64,000 bases of DNA from Maribacter flavus (lineage in GTDB: Bacteria > Bacteroidota > Bacteroidia > Flavobacteriales > Flavobacteriaceae): assembly GCF_008386635.1 (NCBI RefSeq), contig NZ_VUOE01000002.1, positions 124,001 to 188,000 of the forward strand, in the 5' to 3' direction. Both the position numbers and the translations under genes were made by a program. The notes below the pieces were generated by a model. That model saw only the letters and a program-made list of their open reading frames with translations, was not told where the DNA came from and made no database searches. Positions 27,001 to 36,000 of this stretch are shown here, piece after piece (position 1 is the first letter of the stretch; each line of letters opens with the position of its first letter).

Positions 27001-29361
27001 GCCAAGGAACTCTATTGTTGGGTGAACCTGATACAGAATGTATCGGAGTATGGCGGACAGGACGGTGCCGCGCGAGTGAGCGGTAATGGCGGGTACAGGC
27101 CCTTTACGTTCAAATGGGACGATGGTTCTACCGAACAGACGAACAATTCATTAACGGCAGGTATACATACTGTGACCATTACGGATGCCAAGGGGGCGAC
27201 CTCGCAGTGCAGTATCACTATAATGGAGCCTACCGGAAGTGTGTGTGACAAGTTTACAAGTGATGTGGAGCAGGTTAAGCTTACTACAGACCACTTGACG
27301 GAGGACGGTGTTGCCACGGTAACGCCGTATGGTGGAACGGCACCTTATACCTACTATTGGGACAATGGTGAGACCACCCAAACGGCCACCACCTTGACCT
27401 ATGGCATGCATTCGGTTACCGTTACGGACGCCAATGGTTGTGAATCCATGTCCTATATAGATATAGCCAAGGAATTGTATTGTTGGATAAACCTTTATGG
27501 CAACGTAAGCGTGAAGGGCGGGAACGACGGTTCGGCCATGGTCCATGGAAACGGGGGTTATAGACCCTTTACCTTCCAATGGGACGATGGTACTACCAGT
27601 CAGTTGAATACGAATTTAAAAGCGGGAACACATTACGTCACCATCACGGACGCCACGGGGTCGACCTCCCGATGCAGTATCACCGTTACGGAACCCAATG
27701 AAGAAATATGTGATGGTGTGGATAACGATGGTGATGGTAAAGTGGATGAGGGATTTGATGCTGATGGGGACGGTATTGCCGACTGTTATGATAAATGCCC
27801 TAATGGTGATGATAGTGTCGACAAGGATGGTGATGGCATACCCGATGCCTGTGATGATGTAGTATGTATAAAACCGGAAATGCCACAGACGGCCTGTTAC
27901 GAGACCGCTATTTGGAACCCCGATAATTGTCGCTGGGACATTGTTGGCGAACAGCCCGAAATGCCCGTAACGGAATGCTACGAAACAGCGGTATGGAACG
28001 CTCAGACCTGTAGCTGGGACATCGTTGACGGCCAGCCGGAGACGCCCGTAACGGAATGCTACGAAACGGCTGTGTGGAACGCTCAGACCTGTAGCTGGGA
28101 CATTGTTGGCGAACAGCCCGAAATGCCCGTAACGGAATGCTACGAAACAGCGGTATGGAACGCTCAGACCTGTAGCTGGGACATTGTGGACGGCCAGCCG
28201 GAGATGCCCGTAACGGAATGCTACGAAACGGCTGTGTGGAACGCTCAGACCTGTAGCTGGGACATTGTTGGCGAACAGCCCGAAATGCCCGTAACGGAAT
28301 GCTACGAAACGGCTGAGTGGAACGCTCAGACCTGTAGCTGGGACATTGTCGGCGAACAGCCCGAAATGCCCGAAACGGAATGTTACGATACAGCAACATG
28401 GAACCCAGACACCTGTAGCTGGGATGTTGAAGGCGAGCAGCCTTTAGAACCTGAGATAGAATGTTACCAGACCGCAACATGGAACCCAGACACCTGTGAA
28501 TGGGAGATAGAGGGAGAACAGCCGGAGATGCCGGAAACCCTCTGTTATGAAACGGCGATATGGAATTCTGACACCTGTGAATGGGACATCCTCCAAGATG
28601 GTGACCCAAGCTGCGCCGGAGGTTCTATCGATAAATGTGAAACTGCATTTGCAAGGAGCAGTGGCTCTTCTACCTGTTTTGAGGATATTCCAAATTTCAA
28701 TTCACCTCGATGGGGGTGGACCAACGAGTTTCCATCGATTAACGGTGCGTACGAAATGGAGCTTTATGCTGCGGCCGGCCAATGCGATATCTCCAAAGGG
28801 GCCCTGGTGGGAAGCGTGGAAGTGGTATACTCCAACGGTAGCGTAGAGGTTACGGTATCGGTTCTGAACGGCTATAAAATGACCGAGGCCCAGTTGCATG
28901 TAGGCACGGACCCAATACCGACAAATCCGAACAACGGCAACCTCACTGTGGCTCCGGGGCAGTATGCTCACAAGTATGAGCCCGGGTCCGATTTCACGAA
29001 CTATACCTTCAAGGACATAGGTACAGGGGATGCTGACATATTTTACGTTATTCTTCATGCAGAGGTCTGCCCTATGGACGATGTGTCCAAATATCAGGCA
29101 CCAACCTTGGAATTATCAGGGTATCCCGTACCATTCAAGGAGGACTTTACGCTCGTGGTGATTTCCCCTAGTGAGATGAAGAGCGAATTGTCCCTATATG
29201 ATGGCATCGGTAAAAGAGTCCAGACTTTTGGAAACTACTACCTGAAAAAAGGTAGAAATGAGATCGGACTAAGGACGAACGAACTGCCCGCGGGAATGTA
29301 TTATGTATATGTTACCACAGGTAGCGGCAAACAGATTTTAAAGGTGCTTCGCAGGCCATAA
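24010..29361 (+). CDS. Giant T9SS-exported multidomain surface protein 1
   Basis: 1783 residues. Order: signal peptide (1-20, ending FAQ); N-terminal domain with LGAGDIAFVGLNTDG (21-215); Ig-like strands (230-423); HYR domain starting TPPEITCPPDQI (424-508); DUF11 domain starting DLELEKSIDNLNPN (607-752); Ig-like (753-855); SprB-like modules with TVTDANGC and DNGETTQTAT (856-1231); thrombospondin type 3 calcium repeats VDNDGDGKVDEGFD (1232-1284); nine 27-residue Cys/Trp repeats (1289-1531); a beta domain (1532-1690); and a type A sorting domain ending in KQILKVLRR (1697-1783). It should be secreted by the type IX system and fixed at the surface; adhesion or gliding is inference. Its SprB-like part is nearly identical in DNA to the next giant. 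Confidence 0.9.
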   Translation: MRKITLLCTLLFTLCTAFAQTTLGAGDIAFVGLNTDGATDSDDNFAFILLKDIDAATQIIFTDRGWSDATGFSSYAGDGEFTWISGAARTAGEVVVLDFSNLSPPAASFTVLGDQLFAIQGSIASPTFIAGLHFNVVSGVTDDANWDGDATSNTTSALPDALTTGDTAVRLSGPGGIEQDNFQFSCGIAGCPLSGTPEEIRAIVHNLANWVSDNDNVYPGTVDASLGTPTVSECAATLTASVTEVCLSFSPPDTIDLTGSSTPDPTGSGTFSLGVGSDIPATNTLVDNGNGTGTFNPIAAGAGTYILVYTHTNSTGCVAEAQETIVVYPEADISITGPSSVAEDGAPVNFQGLLGGAATSGVVAMIPSPPSGSFSGSAVTAIATYTPAIGDAGDYNIQFTYVDSDNNSCINILRIPFTVEPVGDTTPPEITCPPDQILIADSNCNVLVPDYTGLVTATDNVTASPIITQSPPAGSTFNGAGTTVIVFTATDDAGNSVTCNMGLTIEDNKAPTPICINGLTVELDATTGLGTIFASDFIASPTVDACGPVTYLISRVGSDVKSTSLTLSCEDEENTLVRIWAEDVNGNSDYCETYIQVDRSKYMCPVTPIIDLELEKSIDNLNPNIGDVINFTVTITNNGPGIATGVEVIDKIPSGYTATGAGSVTNGTYDFGPGRWHSFAPILPGDSETLVLEVTVNASGEYLNLAEITAANETDVDSSPANGVDTDGDGNVVDDPDDEDDGDGAKVNVIIPCEVSINIQPQDVTVCEIQPFKFEVEASGTGTLSYQWEFSPNEGLQWFPQVETPIFIVPQGAVENADGWIYRVIVTSDNGTPDNENDDCSVTSDVVTLTVNPLPEVEITGRDSYCHDGNGVELDAGAGFSSYLWSPGGQTTRTITALEGSYTVTVTNEFGCESTSEAFIVTNNEPLTCSIEQDILTTDHLTEDGVATVTPIGGKAPFTYLWDNGETTQTATSLTYGLNSVTVTDANGCATMCQIDIAKELYCWVNLIQNVSEYGGQDGAARVSGNGGYRPFTFKWDDGSTEQTNNSLTAGIHTVTITDAKGATSQCSITIMEPTGSVCDKFTSDVEQVKLTTDHLTEDGVATVTPYGGTAPYTYYWDNGETTQTATTLTYGMHSVTVTDANGCESMSYIDIAKELYCWINLYGNVSVKGGNDGSAMVHGNGGYRPFTFQWDDGTTSQLNTNLKAGTHYVTITDATGSTSRCSITVTEPNEEICDGVDNDGDGKVDEGFDADGDGIADCYDKCPNGDDSVDKDGDGIPDACDDVVCIKPEMPQTACYETAIWNPDNCRWDIVGEQPEMPVTECYETAVWNAQTCSWDIVDGQPETPVTECYETAVWNAQTCSWDIVGEQPEMPVTECYETAVWNAQTCSWDIVDGQPEMPVTECYETAVWNAQTCSWDIVGEQPEMPVTECYETAEWNAQTCSWDIVGEQPEMPETECYDTATWNPDTCSWDVEGEQPLEPEIECYQTATWNPDTCEWEIEGEQPEMPETLCYETAIWNSDTCEWDILQDGDPSCAGGSIDKCETAFARSSGSSTCFEDIPNFNSPRWGWTNEFPSINGAYEMELYAAAGQCDISKGALVGSVEVVYSNGSVEVTVSVLNGYKMTEAQLHVGTDPIPTNPNNGNLTVAPGQYAHKYEPGSDFTNYTFKDIGTGDADIFYVILHAEVCPMDDVSKYQAPTLELSGYPVPFKEDFTLVVISPSEMKSELSLYDGIGKRVQTFGNYYLKKGRNEIGLRTNELPAGMYYVYVTTGSGKQILKVLRRP
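26581..27484 (+). repeat. Near-identical direct repeat, copy 1 (SprB-like modules)
   Basis: About 904 bp that align without gaps to 38871-39774 (offset 12290 bp), with about 25 mismatches by eye. Positions 26962-27396 have only one visible mismatch. The repeat encodes the SprB-like modules of giant 1. Confidence 0.9.
27874..28602 (+). repeat. Nine tandem 81-bp repeats (27 residues each)
   Basis: Nine in-frame units with the pattern PEMPVTECYETAVWNAQTC followed by SWDIVGEQ. Each has two Cys and two Trp at fixed places. Units 2 to 5 form a 162-bp dimer (VDGQ/VGEQ types) present twice almost unchanged, while units 1 and 7-9 have diverged. This points to recent expansion from the centre. Confidence 0.93.
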
Positions 29362-29560
29362 GGTATTTTTATTAATAATTTTCCATAAGAAAGGGTTCTT
29401 GTGTATTCAAATTTTTTAGTTACCATAGAACTGGAAAGTTCAATATTGCCCTAAGTACGAAACTGGATAAATATCTTTTTGGGAAAGCATTGGTATACTC
29501 ACAATGATTTTGTAAGATAAAAATGATATAATGATTCACATATCATTCCTCTATATAAGA

Positions 29561-29727
29561 GCTTTTACCACATTGCTAAGCAAGCAATGGTTCCCATCGT
29601 CATGGTCGCCTTTGATTATGGCCAGAAAAAAGTGAAGTTTTCCGAGCCTAAAATGCCAACTGACAATCAAGTTGCCGATATAGAAAAGTACACTTCTTAT
29701 TTTAAGGGTGTTGTGGAGAAGCATTAA
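29561..29727 (+). pseudogene. 3' fragment of a plsC-type acyltransferase gene
   Basis: An open frame from codon TTT at 29563 to TAA at 29725-29727 encodes FYHIAKQAMVPIVMVAFDYG and continues to GVVEKH. It aligns end to end with the last 54 residues before the terminal Ser of the intact acyltransferase at 22083-22613, with 40 of 54 identical by eye. The preceding codons do not continue the homology, the conserved catalytic HxxxxD and EGTR parts are missing, and no start codon is placed to use it. It is therefore a remnant of a second, diverged plsC copy lying after giant 1. Upstream of it, 29362-29560 is AT-rich with no gene. Confidence 0.85.
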
Positions 29728-30083
29728 TAATAATATTCCATAGCTAATTCATGGGGTTAGATTGTAATTTCAGTGCATACGGGTTGTTTGTGATTAGATA
29801 TCCTTGAGTTGGAAAGCAACTCAAAATTTCAGGCATATACAATTTTTCGATGAAATGCACACTTAAGCGATGAAACACACTGGTAATTCATACAATACCC
29901 ATTAATGGGTATTGTATTTAAAACCTTAGTTGGCTATGTTTGTTAAAGATTCCTCAAAATCTGCCATTAACTTCTCTTTAATCAAAAAAGTAAAGGCTTC
30001 TTCCCCCGACCTTTCATAGGTGCTCCTTTGCCATAAAAATGAATGTGCTTTGGTACAAATAGTCAACCAAAATGTACATTTAA
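29728..30083 (+). other. Non-coding stretch before giant 2
   Basis: 356 bp without a supported gene. It holds the 28-bp palindrome, a small imperfect direct repeat (CGATGAAATGCACAC at 29848 and GCGATGAAACACAC at 29867), and, just before the ATG, TACATTTA (30075-30082), one base off the -7 consensus, with TTTG at 30049-30052 22 bp upstream. The giant 2 promoter is probably here. Confidence 0.5.
29890..29917 (+). repeat. Perfect 28-bp palindrome
   Basis: ATACAATACCCATT (29890-29903) is followed directly by its exact reverse complement. There is no loop and no T-tract, so it looks more like an operator or a protein-binding site than an intrinsic terminator. It lies 167 bp before giant 2. Confidence 0.85.
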
Positions 30084-33000
30084 ATGAAAAAACAACTACA
30101 TTTTTTAACCTTATTATTTTTTACTTTTTGTTTTTTGCCTGTCTGCTCACAAGATGCATTTATTACAACATGGCAAACTACCACTTCAAACGAAAGTATC
30201 ACAGTACCTACATTTCCCGGTGAGACCTATGATTATTCAATAGACTGGGGAGATGGCATGGTGGAAACCAATCAAACAGGGGATGCAACGCATAGCTATG
30301 CCGTTCCGGGAACACAGACCATCAGTATTACAGGGGAATTCCCAAGAATTTATTTCAACAGGGAAGGAGATAGGCGAAAAATTCTGGAAGTTAATCAATG
30401 GGGAGACATAAGCTGGACCTCAATGGAAAATGCATTTTATGGTTGCGATCTTTTGGATGTGACCGCGACTGACACACCAAATCTAGAGTTTGTAACTAGT
30501 TTGGAGGCCATGTTCAGGAGCTGCACTCAGCTGGTGGGTAATCCATCATTCGGACTCTGGGATATTACTAACATAACAAACATATCCTTTCTTTTTGGAA
30601 ATGCTCACGTATTTAATATAAATATCGAAAATTGGAATGTTTCTAATGTTACAACACTAGAGCGTACGTTTGCGGGCGCATTTACTTTTAATCAACCATT
30701 AAATGCTTGGGACGTTTCTAAGGTAGAAAATTTGAATGCTACATTTGGATCGGCATATTCATTTAATCAACCGTTGGATAACTGGGATGTTTCCAAGGTA
30801 ACCACTGCAATTGAAACTTTTCAAATCTCGTCTTTCAATCAAGATATTAGTTCTTGGGATGTTTCCAACATAGGTAATTTCTCAGGAATGTTCCAAGCTA
30901 TTGGGGCATTCGATCAAGATTTGAGCAAATGGGATATCAGCTCGGCCACAAGTATGGACTTGATGTTTGAAACTTCTGGTTTGGGTGACGATAATTACGA
31001 TAAAATTTTGATGGGCTGGGGCAAATTAGATTTAGGTGAAACCCAAATACCTTCCAACATTATTTTTCACGGAGGAGATGCCCAATATTGTGGCAGTGAG
31101 GCCAAACGTCAAGAGTTGATCGATAATTTTGGGTGGACAATAACCGATGGCGGTAAATTGCCGGACTGTGTGACTATAGATTATGCCAATGCCTTTATCA
31201 CAACATGGCAGCCCTCTCCGGGTACTGGTGTAATCACAATTCCCACAGCGGGTAATGAAACTTATAATTATTCTGTAGACTGGGGAGATGGCACTGTTGA
31301 GTATGGTTTTACTGGTGATGCGAGTCATACCTATACTGATTTATCTCGCACCTATGATGTCTCCATTACAGGTCAATTTCCAAGGATATTCTTTAATACG
31401 ACTGTATTCAATCCAAATAGATTTAATATTAGAGATGTAAAACAATGGGGTGCTACTGAGTGGACATCCTTTGAAAGAGCTTTTATAGGTTGTGAATTTT
31501 TGGATGTTTCCGCAACCGACGCACCTAATTTATCCCAAGTAACAGACTTGACGAATATGTTTCAGCTCTGTAAGAATTTGATTGGCAACCCGGCTTTTAA
31601 TTCATGGGATGTCAGCAATATAAAATACACAAGGGGAATGTTTGATGGGGCAGAATCATTTAACCAAAATATTGGGGCATGGAATGTCAGTGAAGTTATC
31701 AGTATGGCCAGGATGTTCTCTGGGGCTTCTTCCTTTAACCAGCCCATAGGGAATTGGGTTATTGATAAAGTTAGGGTGATGGACAGGATGTTCGCCGGGG
31801 CATCAGCTTTCAATCAACCATTGAATAATTGGAATGTAGGGCAAGTGGTTGGCATGGATTTAATGTTCTTCAATGCGTTTTCATTTAATCAACCATTGGA
31901 TAATTGGAACGTTTCTGGCGTGTTTAATATGAACGCGATGTTTTCTGGGGCCACATCATTTAACCAACCCATAGGAAACTGGGATGTGGGCAATGTTGAA
32001 AAAATGAATAATATGTTCGAAGGGGCAATAGCTTTTGACCAAGATATAAGTAGCTGGAATATTGGCCGATTGACACCTGAGTTTGATTTTGATCCCTTCA
32101 CAGGTTTACCAGATGGACCAGACCAAGGATCTGCGGCCGACATGTTCATAAACGCCGGGCTTTCGGTAGCCAATTATGATGCCCTGTTACTAGGTTGGAG
32201 TACGCTGGATACCGATGCTGGGGAAACCCAGATACCACAAAATATTACCTTAAATGCTGGCAACAGCCAGTTTTGCGCTAGTGAGTCCCAACGGCAAGAA
32301 TTGATAGACAATTTTGGGTGGACAATTATGGATGGTGGTAAATCCTTGGACTGCGTGACCATTGATTTCACCAATGCATTTATCACCACCTGGCAGACAA
32401 CGGCAGCCAATGAAGAGATCAGTATACCTGTATATCCGAATCAAACGTATAACTATAGTATAGATTGGGGCGACGGAACCATTGAACAAAACCTGACAGG
32501 GCAGGCCTTTCATACCTATGCAACTCCTGGAAACCATAGGGTATCTATTATAGGAACATTTCCGGGAATCAATCTGGCACCTTTTGGCGCTTTCCGACTT
32601 AAGATTATTGAGGTTAATCAGTGGGGCAATATCCAGTGGTCAAGAATGGACAGTTCCTATAGAAATTGCTCCAATCTTGATGTCGTGGCCACCGATGTTC
32701 CAGATTTATCTGGGGTTACGAACGTTTCCAACATGTTTGCTTTTTGTCAAAACTTGCAAGGTACCTCGGCATTCGGAAATTGGGATGTGTCCAACATTCA
32801 AAGTATGGAGGGTATGTTCTATGATGCAAGGCTTTTCAACCAAAATTTAAATAATTGGAATGTTGGCCAGGTTAGGAATATGAGCGAAATCTTTAGAAGT
32901 GCCGAAGCCTTTAACCAACCCCTGAACAATTGGAACGTAGGTCTAGTAACTAACATGACAAAAGCCTTTGCAAGAGCAACTTCATTCAATCAACCTTTGG

Positions 33001-36000
33001 ATAGCTGGGATGTTAGAAACGTGACCTCTATGAACGGTATGTTCGCCAATGCCAGTGCTTTCAACCAAAATTTGGCTAATTGGGATATCAGCAGTTTAGC
33101 TTCAGATTATGCCGTGCCAAGAGAAATTGATCCGGGAGCGCCAGACTTAGGTTCAGCAGCTGAGATGTTTATTGGTTCTGGTTTGTCTTCTGAAAATTAT
33201 GATGCATTATTGCTTGGTTGGGGAACGCTTGATACCGATTCGGGGGAAACCCAAATACCGTTTGACATTTCTTTAAACGGAGGAAGCACAACGTATTGTG
33301 TCAGTGCAACCGTTCGACAGAATTTAATTGACAATTTTTCATGGATTGTTTGGGATGGTGGTGAGGCTTGTCCTGAAAGTGAAGCCATACTGGAACCAGA
33401 CGGTACCCTTTCCATTACTGATAGTAATGGGGGGGATTCGGATGATGAGTACAGTTTGAGTATCAACGGCGATAATCTGGTCTTTAGCAGCAATAGTACT
33501 ATCGCTATATCAGGACCTGGGGTGGTACAAGTAAATGCCAATACGGTGCAGATTCCCTTATCTGGAATTACCAATGGCCTAACACTGGATGGGGGCGGGG
33601 GTGCCAACACCCTAAACCTGGATACTTCGTTGGCGCTCCTCGGAGTGGGTAACGGGTTGACCCTGAACAATCTTAACGTACAACTGACGGGTAGCGGAGA
33701 TCTTCAATTGAACGCCTTAAACGTTACTGGTGGTGATTTTGACACCAACGGTCTCACAACCGTTGTAACCACTGAAGCCAATTTCTTTGGGGACGCTACC
33801 TTGAGTGGTACGGGGACCATCAATGGTGTGGTGAACATGAACGTAGATTCCAACCTGGCCCCTGGTACAAGTCCCGGTATTCTCAATTTTGGAGATTTAA
33901 CATTGGACAATAACAACAACAATTTTGAAGTCAATGGTCCAACCCCTGGCACGGAACATGACCAAATAGTGGTAACGGGTACGGTGACCATTGCTTCGGG
34001 AACTACTTTGAATCTCATAGGGGGCTATGTCAATACCAATGGGGATGAGATTATTTTAATTGATAATGATGGTACGGATGCTGTAACCGGTACCTTTTCG
34101 GGCTTTCCTGAAGGTGCTGCAGCTAATTTTGGTGGATTTAATGGTACTATAAGTTACGTGGGGGGCGATGGTAATGATGTCTCCTTAATAGGCACTTTAG
34201 ATGGTACTGCTCCCGCCGCAATTACATTTAACCCAGCCAGCCAAACCAGTCTTCTTCCGGTAGATCAGGTGTTTACGTTGACCTTTGATGAATTGATACA
34301 AATAACCGATACCAATGGTGCAATTACAATTTTTAATCTATTACCCAATGGCGGTACTGTTACGGTTGATGTGCTTACCGTTGCCAATGGCGGAATTCAA
34401 TTCACAGATGATGGGTCGGTTTCCACATTGACATTGACCCCTACAGAAAACCTTCCGGGCAATAAAGTGCTTACGTTTGATATCCCATCTGGGTTGTTCG
34501 AGGATTTGGCAGGCAATCCATGGGGCGGTATTTCGGGGTTTGGTTCAACGTGGCAAGTAACAACCGCATTGGGCGATACGCCATGTACCTCCGGTAATGT
34601 GGATTTGGAGATCACCTTTGATGACTGGCCCAATGAAACATCTTGGGAACTAAGGGATCAAGCAGGAAATCTGGTAGATGAATCACCAGATTATTCCAGC
34701 CAGCAGGTGGGAAGTACGGTAGTGGAGCAGTTCACCAATTTAGCTGATGGCATCTACACCTTTACCATTTTTGATCAATTTGGAGACGGTATCTGTTGTG
34801 GTGCCGGACAAGGATCTTTTACCGTATCAAAAAATGGTATCGAACTTTTTAGCGGTGCCCATTTCCTCACGGAGCTTTCCTTCCAATTCTGTATTGATGC
34901 CTCTATTGATGCAGAGCCTCCAGTAATTACCTGTCCGACAGATATTGTTGCAGATGCAGGCGCTAATTGTACGGTAAACGTGACCCTTACAGACCCTACC
35001 GCCACAGACAATGTCGCGACCTCTTTTACCTATGCGGGGGTACGAAGTGACGGCTTAGCGCTATCCGATCCCTTCTTTGTTGGTGAGACCACCATTACCT
35101 GGACGGCTACAGACGAAGCAGGTAATGTGTCTGAGGCCTGTACCCAAAACGTATCCATTACCGGTACGGGCGATTGTTGGTTTGATATAGGACCTGAAAT
35201 TACAGGTCAGAATGCTGTTGATAATGTGGGATCTGGAGTGAGTATCAATTCAGACGGTACAGTGGCTGCTTATGTCAGTCCCAATGCCAATGGCTCTGGT
35301 AATGTCGGAGAAGTCACCATTCTTGAAAGGTCCGGTAATACTTGGGTTCCCAAGGGAAATACCGTTTTGGGTGGTCAAAATGGCCGTTTCTCTAGCGGTG
35401 TTGATTTAAACGATGCCGGAAACCGTTTGGCGGCTAGTCAAGATTTGGGCAAAGTTAAAGTTTACGAGTTTACTGGTTCAAATTGGCAACAATTGGGTGC
35501 TGAAATACCAGCGGCCGGTACTGCTTTTGTTCAAAAAGTGGATTTTGACAGCGCTGGAAATCGCTTGGCAGTGGGTTATGCCGGCGCTAATGATGAAAAT
35601 GGTTTAGCCGTTGTATATGAATTGCAAGGTGGGCAATGGCTGCAGTTGGGCCAATCCTTAACTGGCAATACAGATGACTATTTTGGCAGGGATGTTAGCC
35701 TAAATAGCGATGGAAATATACTTGCGGTGGGTGCTTATCAGTTACAAACCACAACTACTCCGGGACGAGAGGGTCTTGTGAGAACTTTTAATTTGGTAAA
35801 TGGTAGTTGGTCGCAGCTAGGCAGTGATATTGTTGGTGATAATATCGATGATTTTTTCGGTATATCCGTCAGTTTGAATGACACTGGAAAGAGACTGGTG
35901 GTTGGCGCAAATGCTGGCGATTATGCCAAAGTATTCGAATTTGAAAATGATGCGTGGTCTCAATTGGGGAATACTATTCCTGCAGAATCTAACGACTTTG

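Noticed and set aside
27874..28602. CRISPR array
   Set aside because: The 81-bp repeats are contiguous, in frame and coding, without spacers; no cas genes are present.
27908..28609. 233-codon open frame on the minus strand across the 81-bp repeats
   Set aside because: The repeat unit happens to lack stops in this frame, so the frame stays open as the unit is copied. The predicted product is a monotonous Arg/Ser/Pro repeat with no start signal; it is a shadow of giant 1.
30020..30223. 67-codon plus-strand open frame overlapping the start of giant 2
   Set aside because: It runs out of frame through the signal peptide region of giant 2 and has no family features.
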